NCBI GenBank assembly: GCA_016787525.1
Contig: JAEUUP010000015.1
Coordinates: 62,001 to 126,000 of the forward strand
Direction: 5' to 3'
DNA from: Saprospiraceae bacterium
GTDB lineage: Bacteria; Bacteroidota; Bacteroidia; Chitinophagales; Saprospiraceae
Length of the DNA stretch: 64,000 nucleotides
Shown here one piece after another: positions 1-8,908 of the stretch. The notes beneath the pieces were generated by a model that worked only from the letters and a program-made list of their open reading frames with translations, did no database searches and had not been told where the DNA came from. Each line of letters begins with the position of its first letter. Position 1 is the first letter of the stretch. The position numbers and the translations under genes are program-made.

Positions 1-482
1 CCAGAGCCTATTGATTCCTCTGGTTCGTATGCGATCAAAAGATTTTTTGTTTTAACATTAGATATAAAATTAAAAATAAGATTTTTAATATATTCCTTAT
101 CTTCATAAAATCGCTTTACACAAACTATTGGCGTTAAATTATTATCCATTACTTGATCCATTTTTTTCAATATTAATTCAGGTTTTTCATTAAAATACTT
201 TCTTCTTTCAGAATGTCCTATAATTACATATCTTGCATTTGATTGAGAAATCATTCTTGCACTTACTTCTCCTGTATATGAACCAAATTCTTCAGATGCG
301 CAATTTTGAGCTCCAATTTCAAAATTAATTATGTTTTCTTGATTAAGTAATGTTAAAGGTGGGCATATTATTAATTTATATTCTTTTTTTATAGTATAAT
401 TACTTAATATTGAATTGATTTGGTTGAAGTATTCTTGATCGCAATTCATTTTCCAATTGCAAATTATAAATTTGTAATTCAT
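1..482 (-). CDS. Triosephosphate isomerase, divergent, 3' part outside window
   Basis: The frame opens at ATG 482 and runs off the left window edge after about 160 codons, so only the N-terminal two thirds is visible. Triosephosphate isomerase interconverts dihydroxyacetone phosphate and glyceraldehyde 3-phosphate in the cytoplasm. Visible family landmarks, in order, are CNWKMN near the start (substrate Asn and Lys), GAQNCASEEFGSYTGE, the catalytic-His block IIGHSERR, and AYEPEESIGSG, which carries the catalytic Glu and the phosphate-gripping loop 6. That loop normally reads EPVWAIGTG; here the Pro-Val-Trp hinge is replaced by PEES. With the high AT content and short local indels this suggests a paralogue, perhaps acting on a related phosphosugar, rather than the housekeeping enzyme. 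The family call is secure; the exact substrate is not. Confidence 0.85.
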   Translation of the reverse strand, partial: MNYKFIICNWKMNCDQEYFNQINSILSNYTIKKEYKLIICPPLTLLNQENIINFEIGAQNCASEEFGSYTGEVSARMISQSNARYVIIGHSERRKYFNEKPELILKKMDQVMDNNLTPIVCVKRFYEDKEYIKNLIFNFISNVKTKNLLIAYEPEESIGS

Positions 483-583
483 TATATTTTGATTTATTCT
501 TGAATTTATAAATTATATGATAAATTTAATTTAAAGCAAATATTTAATAATTTTTCATTAAACAATAAAACTTTTAGAAATGG

Positions 584-685
584 CGATTATATTGGCGCAG
601 TAGCCGTTTTTAGTGCGTTGGCAAAACTAACAACTAAAACTTTTCGTGCGGCTGGCTTGAAAAACGGCAATTGTCGCCAATATCG
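584..685 (-). repeat. Imperfect palindromic element E1
   Basis: This is a 102-bp element with inverted outer arms: TTGGCG and GCCGTTTTT on the left match AAAAACGGC and CGCCAA on the right. Its internal TGCGTTGGC block is also found in elements E2-E4 of this window. It lies about 360 bp downstream of the SUKH gene in that gene's direction. It is less similar to E2-E4 than they are to each other. The rest of 483-1042 holds no convincing gene. Confidence 0.45.
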
Positions 686-974
686 ATGTCATATGCAGTT
701 TTTCCCGCTTCCTTTTTTCAAACCAACTTGAACCAGCATAATCAGATGCCAAGCTACTATTATTTTTCCATTTTTCAAATATTTTTTGAATACTTTTTAA
801 ACCCCGCTGTGTTAAGTCTTCCTAACTCCTCCATAGCAAAACAATACGCTTGTTTGTTTGTTATTTTTTGTTATTGCAAAGATATGAGACGTGCCTATTC
901 TGTGTTTAAGTTTGGAAACTTAAACGAGCAACCGCGTTGCTAAAAGAAAACTGCGGAAGACTTAGAGCAGCGGG

Positions 975-1034
975 TATGTATCGCGTCTGAGACGCTCACG
1001 AGCAGTTACGTTTTTTATACTTGATGCCAGCGGG
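975..1034. repeat. 60-bp dispersed repeat, copy 1
   Basis: This 60-bp segment contains the short palindrome GCGTCTGAGACGC and ends GCCAGCGGG. It differs at one position from 9970-10029. Here it begins 8 bp beyond the SUKH stop codon; the other copy lies downstream of the accessory gene at 10.65 kb in the same relative orientation. It looks like a common 3' boundary of accessory genes. Confidence 0.75.
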
Positions 1035-1042
1035 TAAGATAT

Positions 1043-1609
1043 TTACTCATCATCTTCATCACTTTTGGTCTGCTCTGCTAATTCAAGTTCTAACATCATT
1101 TCATAAAAGTCGGTATATTGATGTGTTACTTCGTCTGCTATTTCATGGTCCCAAAGTACGATTGGATAGTTATTGCCTTCACTTTTTTGGTTAGTATCGA
1201 AGCAAAGTAACCCCCAATCACTCCAATCTGCAAAAGGTATAAATCCCTTATCTATCAAATATTCATTTGGATAGCCTTTAAATATCGCTTTAATTTGGTT
1301 TGCTCTCCATGAATTTACGGGATGTCTTGTAAATGTTACTTCTGAAATATACAACTCGTAAAAATGTTTATACTTTAAAAACATCTTATAGTCATCGGGT
1401 AATTTGTGTTGAATTTGGTTTTCAAAATCTTCGATTTCTTTATCTGTTACTTTGCTTTTTATGGGATACCAAATTCTCCATTCTTCATTTTTATCTTGAT
1501 TTGGGTCTGACATTTCTTCTTCAATATTGATAGGCAATTTGTTTAGTTCAATATCTACTATTTTTTTTAAATTGTGGTCTATAATCTCTCTAATTTTTTG
1601 TTCTTTCAT
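1043..1609 (-). CDS. SMI1/KNR4 (SUKH) family protein
   Basis: This 188-aa cytoplasmic protein has no signal peptide. The SUKH fold is shown by the helix ITD/VTDKEIEDFENQ followed by KLPDDYKMFLK (about residues 58-79), and later by GFIPFADWSDWGLLCFD and PIVLWDHE (about 120-155), the usual SMI1/KNR4 core. The tail is acidic (KSDEDDE). Bacterial SUKH proteins are often immunity proteins for polymorphic nuclease toxins, but no toxin gene is adjacent, so this could be an orphan immunity gene or a regulator. It sits alone between palindromic and repeat elements (60-bp repeat directly downstream, 42-bp array upstream) and contains no copy of the ACTGAGGGG motif that is frequent elsewhere. This fits an acquired accessory gene. 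Confidence 0.8.
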   Translation of the reverse strand: MKEQKIREIIDHNLKKIVDIELNKLPINIEEEMSDPNQDKNEEWRIWYPIKSKVTDKEIEDFENQIQHKLPDDYKMFLKYKHFYELYISEVTFTRHPVNSWRANQIKAIFKGYPNEYLIDKGFIPFADWSDWGLLCFDTNQKSEGNNYPIVLWDHEIADEVTHQYTDFYEMMLELELAEQTKSDEDDE

Positions 1610-1925
1610 TCTTATTTGAATTTATCGTATTTGAATTTACTGTTTTTCTGTCAATTTTTTCGGGATTGTCTAATTGCAGAGAACATTTCGCTTGCCGCCA
1701 AATGGCGGCAATTTCACCCCTCCGTCATTCAATCGTATAAATTGTATAAAGCAAGATTTAAATACTACATTCAGCAAAGGACTTTGCAAACTTAAAACAA
1801 AGCAATCAAAGAACCAAAATGTATTATTAAAATAGTATTAAAAATTTAATTTATCTAAAAGGCTTTGAAAACGCTTGATTTGTTCACTTGACAGATACAC
1901 TTAAAATTTGTTGCTTTTGGGCTTC
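1610..1925. other. Non-coding gap with short perfect hairpin
   Basis: No credible gene is seen. The one distinct structure is a perfect hairpin at 1692-1711 (TTGCCGCC, loop AAAT, GGCGGCAA), upstream of the SUKH gene. The remainder is AT-rich sequence leading into the 42-bp array. Confidence 0.5.
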
Positions 1926-2593
1926 ATTCCATATTGAAAAACTTTTTTTCAATATGGAAAAACTTTCATTCCGTATTGAAAAACTTTTTTTCTATATTGA
2001 AAAATGTTCATTCCGTTTAGAAAAACTTTTTTTCCATATTGAAAAATGTTCATTCCGTTTAGAAAAACTTTTTTTCCATATTGAAAAATGTTCATTCCGT
2101 TTGGAAAAACTTTTTTTCCATATTGAAAAATGTTCATTCCGTATTGAAAAACTTTTTTTCCATATTGAAAAATGTTCATTCCGTTTAGAAAAACTTTTTT
2201 TCCATATTGAAAAATGTTCATTCCATATTGAAAAACTTTTTTTCCATATTGAAAAATGTTCATTCCATATTGAAAAACTTTTTTTCCATATTGAAAAATG
2301 TTCATTCCATATTGAAAAACTTTTTTTCCATATTGAAAAATGTTCAATCCATATTGAAAAACTTTTTTTCCATATTGAAAAATGTTCAATCCATATTGAA
2401 AAACTTTTTTTCCATATTGAAAAATGTTCATTCCGTTTGGAAAAACTTTTTTTCCATATTGAAAAATGTTCATTCCATATTGAAAAACTTTTTTTCCATA
2501 TTGAAAAATGTTCAATCCGTTTGGAAAAACTTTTTTTCCATATTGAAAAATGTTCATTCCGTATGGAAAAACTTTTTTTCCATATGGAATGAA
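1926..2593. repeat. 42-bp tandem array 1 (about 16 units)
   Basis: The unit is 42 bp and splits into two 21-bp halves, each centred on a near-palindrome of the form TTTTTCcATATtGAAAAA. Unit-to-unit changes are mostly gta/ttt/ata swaps in the middle of each half. Because the period is a multiple of three and the unit is nearly self-complementary, several frames on both strands stay open and would encode 14-residue repeats; these are probably by-products. Related arrays occur at 13027-13440 and 35398-35696. The DNA just beyond this array (about 2590-2690) is conserved beyond array 2 as well. Confidence 0.95.
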
Positions 2594-2670
2594 GTTTATG
2601 GACACAGTTTGAGAAACGTTCAGATACTCATTCTGTGTGGTGTTTTATTAAAATACCCCCTCAGTATTTT

Positions 2671-2684
2671 TGCAAACGTTTGCA
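2671..2684. promoter_or_regulatory. Perfect LacI-family operator before MIOX 1
   Basis: TGCAAACGTTTGCA is a perfect 14-bp palindrome with the central CG typical of LacI/PurR-type sites. The same palindrome occurs at 13510-13523 before the second inositol oxygenase gene. It lies 13 bp upstream of a candidate -33 box. Confidence 0.75.
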
Positions 2685-2697
2685 TTGAATACACACT

Positions 2698-2726
2698 TTT
2701 GTATTTCAATAATTTTATTATCTTTA
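2698..2726 (+). promoter_or_regulatory. Candidate Bacteroidota promoter for MIOX 1
   Basis: TTTG at 2698-2701 and TATCTTTA at 2719-2726 approximate the TTTG/TAnnTTTG sigma-ABfr promoter with a 17-nt spacer. The predicted start of transcription is about 40 nt before the ATG. The equivalent position before the second gene has TTTG and TACCTTTA with a spacer two bases shorter. Confidence 0.45.
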
Positions 2727-2776
2727 GCGACTTTATCTCTTAATTTTTCAAACCAATCAAATCCGTATAGATAATA

Positions 2777-3643
2777 ATGTTTACAGAAAAAGAAATCGCG
2801 CCGTTAGCGAGTATTGAAGAATGGGAAGACGATGTACTGCTTCGTTATCCTGAACCCGAAAAGCCGTCGAAGGCAAAAGAAGAATACCGCAACTATGATA
2901 GCCCACAACGCGATACCGTCAGAGAGTTCTATCGCTTGAATCACACCTATCAGACTTATGATTTTGTGAGAGAGAAAGAAGCTGAGTTTCTGAAATTTGA
3001 CAAAAAAGAGATGCGTGTGTGGGATGCGTGTGATTTTCTCAACACCTTGGTTGATGATTCGGACCCTGACACAGACCTCGACCAATTGCAACATTTGTTG
3101 CAAACGTCAGAAACCATCAGAGCGGATGGTCATCCCGATTGGTTTGTTTTGACGGGATTTTTGCACGATTTGGGCAAAGTCTTGTGTTTGTTTGGTGAGC
3201 CACAATGGGCTGTTGTGGGCGATACATTCCCTGTGGGTTGCAAACATTCCGATAAGATTGTCTATCCTGAATTTTTTGAAGCCAATCCAGACTCAAAAGA
3301 CGCGCGTTACAATACAAAATATGGTGTTTATGAACCCAATTGTGGGTTGCGCAACGTGCATATGTCGTGGGGACATGATGAGTATATTTATCAGATGCTC
3401 AAGGATTATTTGCCAGAACCTGCGCTTTACATGTTGCGTTATCACTCTTTCTATTCTCAACATCGTGAAAATGCTTACGCGCATTTGATGGATGAACACG
3501 ACCATGAGATGTTTAAATGGGTTGACAAGTTTAATCCATACGATTTGTATTCAAAAGTACCGACACCGCCCAATGTCAAAGAATTGAGACCTTACTACGA
3601 AGATTTGATTGCGAAATACTTACCTGCGACTTTGAAGTTTTGA
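2777..3643 (+). CDS. myo-Inositol oxygenase, copy 1
   Basis: This 288-aa protein is about the length of animal MIOX (285 aa) and closely resembles it. MIOX is a cytoplasmic di-iron dioxygenase that cleaves myo-inositol to D-glucuronate with O2. All six metal ligands can be placed: His119 (DGHPDW), His130-Asp131 (FLHDLGKV), His200 (SWGHDEY), His223 (RYHSFY) and Asp256 (NPYDLY). The stretch LFGEPQWAVVGDTFPVGC is the family signature. The start is ATG 2777, with no SD, as usual in this phylum. The gene follows a LacI-type operator and precedes a SusC/SusD pair. Copy 2 at 13613 is identical from about residue 72 to 286; almost all differences fall in the first 66 residues. The context suggests use of imported inositol or inositol-containing material through glucuronate. 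Confidence 0.95.
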   Translation: MFTEKEIAPLASIEEWEDDVLLRYPEPEKPSKAKEEYRNYDSPQRDTVREFYRLNHTYQTYDFVREKEAEFLKFDKKEMRVWDACDFLNTLVDDSDPDTDLDQLQHLLQTSETIRADGHPDWFVLTGFLHDLGKVLCLFGEPQWAVVGDTFPVGCKHSDKIVYPEFFEANPDSKDARYNTKYGVYEPNCGLRNVHMSWGHDEYIYQMLKDYLPEPALYMLRYHSFYSQHRENAYAHLMDEHDHEMFKWVDKFNPYDLYSKVPTPPNVKELRPYYEDLIAKYLPATLKF

Positions 3644-3888
3644 TATTATCTGATGAACGAGGCTGTGTCAAAAGGTCAACGGTCAATAACAATCAAAATA
3701 TACTGAAAAGTTTGTGGTGTTAGGTGTTCAAAGCCTCTTAATACTGAGGGGGTCATATTTTCACATTCAGACTAACCAAATCAACTGAGCATAATATTTT
3801 GTATCATTATATCGCGCCTTTTGAGGTCACGCCCTTAAATGCTTGATGGTTTTATTGTAAAATCAATCACTACACCTGTATCTATCGC

Positions 3889-3959
3889 TTAAAAATGACA
3901 ATTAAAAACTATTCTTTAATAACCAGATACCTTCTTTTACAAGGTTAAACAACAATGGT
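3889..3959 (+). promoter_or_regulatory. Conserved untranslated leader of susC 1
   Basis: About 70 bp ahead of this susC are nearly identical to 14795-14861 ahead of the second susC, and the identity continues into the first 45 nt of coding sequence. The gap 3644-3959 otherwise holds one ACTGAGGGGG motif (3743) and no gene. The conservation implies either a shared 5' UTR function or recent common descent. Confidence 0.6.
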
Positions 3960-6953
3960 ATGAAAAATGTACAAATGCTCCTACTCAGGACGCTTATGCT
4001 GTGCGTCTTGACTTTCCACTCCCTTCTCTCACTTGCTGCTAATCCTATTGTAAACGCTGACATCACTGTTTCGGGTAAAGTGACAGACAACAATAATGAA
4101 CCATTAGTAGGTGTGAGTATTCGCGTAGATGGTACTACCGACAAAGGTACAGTGACCGATGTAGATGGGAAATATTCTCTATCTACGCCTTCTGATGGCA
4201 AGTTAGTCTTTACTTTTGTGGGTTACGAAACCCAAACCATTGCCATCAATAATCAATCTGTTATTGATGTAAAACTTGTTTCTTCAGCAAGTGCATTGAA
4301 TGAAGTCATCGTCATTGGTTATGGCAGCACGACTAAAAAAGACATGACAGGCTCAGTAAAATCTCTAAAAAACACCGAATTTAATAAAGGTATTATCACC
4401 TCTCCTGAACAACTTTTGCAAGGCAAAATGTCGGGTGTGAATGTCACTTCTGCCAGCGGCGAACCCGGCGGTATTCAAAGCATCACTGTCAGAGGACCCG
4501 GCGGTGTGAGAACGGGGGTTACACCTTTATTTGTCATTGATGGTATGGCTTTAGACAATTCCAATACCGCAGGTGGTGGTTTAAACCCTTTGAACTTCCT
4601 CAATCCACAAGATATTGAATCCATTGACGTATTGAAAGACGCTTCTGCTACGGCTATTTATGGTGCGAGAGGTGCAAATGGGGTCATCTTAATCACGACC
4701 AAAAAAGGAAAAGCAGGTTTTTCAAACATGACTTTTTCAACCGATTATGGTATTTCCAATATGGCACGCCCCTTGGAGATTTTCTCAGCAGCCGAGTATA
4801 AAACCCAAGTGCCAAAAGTAGGCGGTACTTTAGAAGATTTAGGAGGCAATACCGATTGGCAAAAAGTAATAAGTCGTACGGCACATACTCAAAACCACAA
4901 TCTCTCGTTTGGCGGTGGTGCAGACAAATTGACTTATTATGCCTCTTTGGGTATGCAAAAACAAGAAGGTATTTTAAAAAACAATCAATTAGACCGTTAT
5001 TTTGGGCGCATCAATGTCACTCAAAAACTGTTGAATGATAGATTGAGCATTGATTTTAATTTGAATGCTTCTTATACTAAAAACGAACGTCCGCCGATAG
5101 GTGCTATGATTGGCAATGCCATCTCGATGAATCCAACTTATCCTGTCTATGATGCCGCAGGACTACCTGCTAAATATCAATTGGCAACAAACCCATTGAT
5201 AACCTTGGGTTTGGAGAAAGATATTACAGCCATCAATCGCGTCATTGGTAATATCACGCCTTCTTTGACGATTGTAAAAGGGTTGGTGTATCGTTTGAAC
5301 TTTGGCATTGACAATTCAACTTCGACACGCGATTTGCAATCCTTACCCAACTTAGTCCCACAACAAGACGGTCGTTTGGAAACACAGGATATTAAAAACC
5401 GCAACCAATTGATAGAAAACTATTTGACCTATACTTTATCAAAAGGAAACCATGATTTGACAGCGTTGGTCGGTCATTCTTATCAAAAAATATTCTTACA
5501 AGGTCGCGCTTATAGTATCAACAAGTTTTCTATTTCTCCTATTGAACCCATTTACAATCCAGGATTGGGTCAAGATTTGACGCTTGCGAATAATAAACCA
5601 ACGGGTTATGCACTGATAAATGAATTGCAATCTTATTATTCTCGTATCAACTATCAATACAAAGGCAAATACTTGATAACAGGTACAGTACGTGCTGATG
5701 GTTCTTCAAAATTCGGTGCGAATAATAAATATGGTATTTTCCCATCTTTCTCAGTCGCTTGGCGTGTAGGCGAAGAAGCGTTTTTAAAGAATTCTATTTT
5801 CAGTGATTTAAAACTGCGTGCAGGCTGGGGTAGAACAGGTAATCAAGAGATTCCATCAAAAATTACTCAAGCTTTGTTTACTTCACAAGTCGCAGCGGCG
5901 GTCAGTTATCCATTATATCCAACAGGGTCTTATCCTGCGGGTACGTCTTACACCCGTTTGGCGAATCCTGATATTCGTTGGGAAGCATCCAATCAAACAG
6001 ACTTGGGTGTGGACTTTGGCTTGTTCAATGGAGCTATTTCAGGTACAATTGATATGTTTAGCAAAGTCTCTAATGATATTCTATTGGAAGTCATTCCTGC
6101 TGACCCTGTTCAACCCGCTACAACCACTTGGACAAATGTAAAGGACATGACTATCACCAACAAAGGCTTGGAAACGGAGTTGTACTATCACTTCAAACGT
6201 GGCAATGGTTTGCGTTTCGATATTGGTGGCAATATCACGTTCATTGATAACGTGGTGGATAAATCACCTTATTCTGTCATTCCTTCGGGTTCTGCTTCTG
6301 GTTCGGGTTTGACTTCTGCGACTATAAACGGTTATATCAATGGACAACCGATTGGTACATTTTTCTTGAAAGACTGGACAGGTGTTGATGAAAAAGGATT
6401 AAGCACATTCAGAGATGTTGATGGCGATGGCATTATCACCGACAAAGACCGCGTGGCTTTAGGCAGTGCTTTGCCAAAACGGATGTATAACTTGAATGCA
6501 AATGCAAGTTGGAGTGGATTTGATTTTTCTATCAATTTCAATGGCGTTTCGGGCAACAAAGTCTATGACAATACGGCCAATTCCAACTTCTACAAATTGC
6601 GTTTATCGAAAGGCATCAATGTCATTCCTGAAGCGATTGCACAAACCAATGAGTCTATAAACAACTCAGCTCCTGTGTCTTCTCGTTATTTGAAAGACGG
6701 GTCATTTTTTAGGTTAAACAACATGACTTTGGGTTACAATTTGAATCCTAAAGCCATTGGTTTGGCTAAATGGGTCTCTTCTTTGCGCTTTTCTGCCACA
6801 GGTCAAAACCTTTGGTTGATGACTAAATACAATGGCTATGACCCAGAAGTGAATACAGATAGAACCATCAACGGCATTTCGTCTTATGGTATTGACTATT
6901 TGAGCTATCCTAAAGCGAAGTCCTTTATTTTTGGTTTGAATATAGGTTTTTAA
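3960..6953 (+). CDS. SusC-family TonB-dependent outer-membrane transporter 1
   Basis: This 997-aa protein imports an oligosaccharide or related ligand across the outer membrane with its SusD partner. The order of parts is: signal peptide (about residues 1-27), carboxypeptidase-like regulatory beta-sandwich (about 34-112, VSGKVTDNNNEPLVGVSI), TonB-box region NEVIVIGYG (114-122), plug domain with FVIDGM and ATAIYGARGANGVILITTK, then a 22-strand barrel ending in Phe (NIGF). ATG 3960 gives the proper signal peptide. It lies between inositol oxygenase and SusD 1. The first 15 codons and the 5' UTR match susC 2, but the mature proteins have diverged, so the two systems probably bind different ligands. 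No ACTGAGGGG copy lies within this gene. Confidence 0.95.
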   Translation: MKNVQMLLLRTLMLCVLTFHSLLSLAANPIVNADITVSGKVTDNNNEPLVGVSIRVDGTTDKGTVTDVDGKYSLSTPSDGKLVFTFVGYETQTIAINNQSVIDVKLVSSASALNEVIVIGYGSTTKKDMTGSVKSLKNTEFNKGIITSPEQLLQGKMSGVNVTSASGEPGGIQSITVRGPGGVRTGVTPLFVIDGMALDNSNTAGGGLNPLNFLNPQDIESIDVLKDASATAIYGARGANGVILITTKKGKAGFSNMTFSTDYGISNMARPLEIFSAAEYKTQVPKVGGTLEDLGGNTDWQKVISRTAHTQNHNLSFGGGADKLTYYASLGMQKQEGILKNNQLDRYFGRINVTQKLLNDRLSIDFNLNASYTKNERPPIGAMIGNAISMNPTYPVYDAAGLPAKYQLATNPLITLGLEKDITAINRVIGNITPSLTIVKGLVYRLNFGIDNSTSTRDLQSLPNLVPQQDGRLETQDIKNRNQLIENYLTYTLSKGNHDLTALVGHSYQKIFLQGRAYSINKFSISPIEPIYNPGLGQDLTLANNKPTGYALINELQSYYSRINYQYKGKYLITGTVRADGSSKFGANNKYGIFPSFSVAWRVGEEAFLKNSIFSDLKLRAGWGRTGNQEIPSKITQALFTSQVAAAVSYPLYPTGSYPAGTSYTRLANPDIRWEASNQTDLGVDFGLFNGAISGTIDMFSKVSNDILLEVIPADPVQPATTTWTNVKDMTITNKGLETELYYHFKRGNGLRFDIGGNITFIDNVVDKSPYSVIPSGSASGSGLTSATINGYINGQPIGTFFLKDWTGVDEKGLSTFRDVDGDGIITDKDRVALGSALPKRMYNLNANASWSGFDFSINFNGVSGNKVYDNTANSNFYKLRLSKGINVIPEAIAQTNESINNSAPVSSRYLKDGSFFRLNNMTLGYNLNPKAIGLAKWVSSLRFSATGQNLWLMTKYNGYDPEVNTDRTINGISSYGIDYLSYPKAKSFIFGLNIGF

Positions 6954-7089
6954 ATGTGGTCTCGGCGTGTTGGATTGTTCGTTTTTCTTAAAAATACTGA
7001 GGGGGTGCTTTGTTCAATAAAATCACTCTACGAACAATCCAAATAATGCACACATGAATCTCTTTTTTCCACTTTCAATAATAAAAATC

Positions 7090-8787
7090 ATGAAAAAAGT
7101 ATTATATTTTGTTTTTACAGCAATCACACTTCTTACAACCACGAATGGTTGTACCGACCTAAAAGAACAAGTTTTAGATGAAGCCTCTGTTTCGGGTTTA
7201 ACAGATAAACAAGCGGCAGAAGGTATTATCGCACCTGTTTATGCTCGATTGCCCGACATCTTTTTGCACACCAATTATTTCGCACTTCAAGAGATTTCTA
7301 CGGATGAAGCGATTTTACCTTATCGCGGTGGAACGGATTGGGGCGATAATGGCATCTATATCGCCATGCACCAACACACTTACCAAAGTACAGACCCGAA
7401 TATTCGCAATACTTGGAATTTCATCATGCAAGGTTTATCTCGTTCTGTTTCGGCCATTCAAGCCTTGCCGACGAACAAAGATGCCAGTGCAACTTTGTTT
7501 TTAGCAGAAGCACGAGGCATGAGAGCGTATTACAATATGCTTCTATTGGATTTATTCGGGTTGGTGTTTGTGAAAGAAGATTTGGGCGAAATCTCAAAAA
7601 TACTGAGGGGTAACGATGCCGTTGAATATGTCAAAAGCGAACTTTTGGCAGTCGAACCCAATCTCGATGCTACTGTCGGACCCGGTCGTTTGTCGAAAGG
7701 AGCGTGTTGGGCTTTGTTGGCACGTTTGTATCTCAACTCAGCCGTTTGGCGCGATGTTTATGCCGACAAGCCGACTTTCAAACCAGAAGACATGGACAAA
7801 GTGGTGGAATATTGCGATAAAGTCATAAATTCTAACCAATATCAATTGTCAAAAGACTATTTTGCCATTTTCAACGGCGACAATCACGACAATAAAGAAT
7901 TGATTTTTGCAGTTGACCAACGTTTTGATTTGAATGGTCACAATCGTATGGCGTATTTCTCTCTATCAGGCGACCAATTCCCACTTCCTGCTTATCCTTC
8001 GGCAAACGGTACAGATGGACCGGGCATTACACCTGATTTTTATCGTACTTGGACAACTGCTTACGGTGCAGTTGACCCTGCTAAGGCTGACCCACGTTTT
8101 TATAAAGAGAATCTCAGCATTTATTCAAATGGTAAAGACTCATGCGTGGATGCTGCGGCATTCAACATCAATAGAGGCATACTGAGGGGTCAGCAATATG
8201 GCTTGAAACGTGTGAATGGGGCTTTTGTCAAATGCTCTGATGGCAAAATGTTGGTTACAAAACTCTTCCACGATACACGTAACAAACCCACTTTGGCGGT
8301 TGATTTCACAGAACAAATTGATTTTACTGTTGCAGGAAGCAATTACAACACAGGTTATCGGGTAGAGAAATATGAATTCAGCAAAAAATCGCAAAGTGGA
8401 CGTAATTTTGGCGAAGCGGATATTGTCATTGTGCGTTTGGCGGACATTTATTTGATGCGGGCAGAAGCTAAATTGCGTAAAAGCAACGATGCTGCGGGCG
8501 CTTTGGCAGATGTGAATACAGTCAGATTGGCACGCACGCAAAATACAACTGTAACACCAACGGCATTGACAAGCATGACTCTTGACTTGCTTTATCGCGA
8601 ACGGGGTTTTGAATTTTATTGGGAAATGGTGCGTCGTACAGACCAAATCCGTTTCAGCAAATATGAAGATGCTTGGACTGAAAAAACCAATACGGACAAG
8701 AAAAAACGCATCTTCCCTCTGCCACAAACAGCGATTGACGGAGCTTCTAACTTACCAGGTTATTTGAAGCAAAATGACAGTTATTAA
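7090..8787 (+). CDS. SusD/RagB-family nutrient-binding lipoprotein 1
   Basis: This 565-aa surface lipoprotein forms the lid of the preceding SusC channel. ATG 7090 (MKKVLYFVF) is chosen over the in-frame ATG at 7054 because it gives a clean lipoprotein signal ending TTTNGC, with Cys as the acylation site. SusD hallmarks include the early MRAYYNMLLLDLFG helix (TPR-like), the VRLADIYLMRAEA block and the C-terminal RRIFPLP-type motif (KKRIFPLPQTAI) with a final GYLKQNDSY. The 136-bp gap to susC 1 contains one ACTGAGGGGG motif. Two further copies lie inside the gene and are read as ILRG (near 7602 and 8181). A bidirectional terminator follows. Confidence 0.93.
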   Translation: MKKVLYFVFTAITLLTTTNGCTDLKEQVLDEASVSGLTDKQAAEGIIAPVYARLPDIFLHTNYFALQEISTDEAILPYRGGTDWGDNGIYIAMHQHTYQSTDPNIRNTWNFIMQGLSRSVSAIQALPTNKDASATLFLAEARGMRAYYNMLLLDLFGLVFVKEDLGEISKILRGNDAVEYVKSELLAVEPNLDATVGPGRLSKGACWALLARLYLNSAVWRDVYADKPTFKPEDMDKVVEYCDKVINSNQYQLSKDYFAIFNGDNHDNKELIFAVDQRFDLNGHNRMAYFSLSGDQFPLPAYPSANGTDGPGITPDFYRTWTTAYGAVDPAKADPRFYKENLSIYSNGKDSCVDAAAFNINRGILRGQQYGLKRVNGAFVKCSDGKMLVTKLFHDTRNKPTLAVDFTEQIDFTVAGSNYNTGYRVEKYEFSKKSQSGRNFGEADIVIVRLADIYLMRAEAKLRKSNDAAGALADVNTVRLARTQNTTVTPTALTSMTLDLLYRERGFEFYWEMVRRTDQIRFSKYEDAWTEKTNTDKKKRIFPLPQTAIDGASNLPGYLKQNDSY

Positions 8788-8820
8788 TGATGTGTAAAAC
8801 AGGATAAAGTCATAAAAAAA

Positions 8821-8856
8821 AGACGGCGAGGTTTAAAACTTCGCCGTCTTTTTTTT
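8821..8856. terminator. Bidirectional rho-independent terminator
   Basis: The stem AGACGGCGA / TCGCCGTCT (8821-8829 with 8841-8849) is flanked by an A-run on the left and a T-run on the right. It terminates susD 1 on the plus strand and the converging nuclease gene on the minus strand. Its arm GGCGAGGTTT recurs in the terminator at 26562. Confidence 0.9.
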
Positions 8857-8908
8857 GTTTGTCTTGGATTTTCCCTGAAATCGTTACAAACTTATTTGTT
8901 CTTGATTT

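Noticed and set aside
671-943. 90-aa open frame between E1 and the 60-bp repeat
   Set aside because: It has skewed, low-complexity composition, no family and overlaps repeat DNA; likely chance.
1926-2593. CRISPR array
   Set aside because: Units are contiguous with no unique spacers and no cas genes are present.
1888-2743. Long open frames on both strands across 42-bp array 1
   Set aside because: They exist because the repeat period is a multiple of three and nearly self-complementary; opposite strands and shifted frames are all open, with no start-site context or domain.
8140-8727. 195-aa minus-strand frame inside susD 1
   Set aside because: It is a shadow of the well-supported SusD reading frame.
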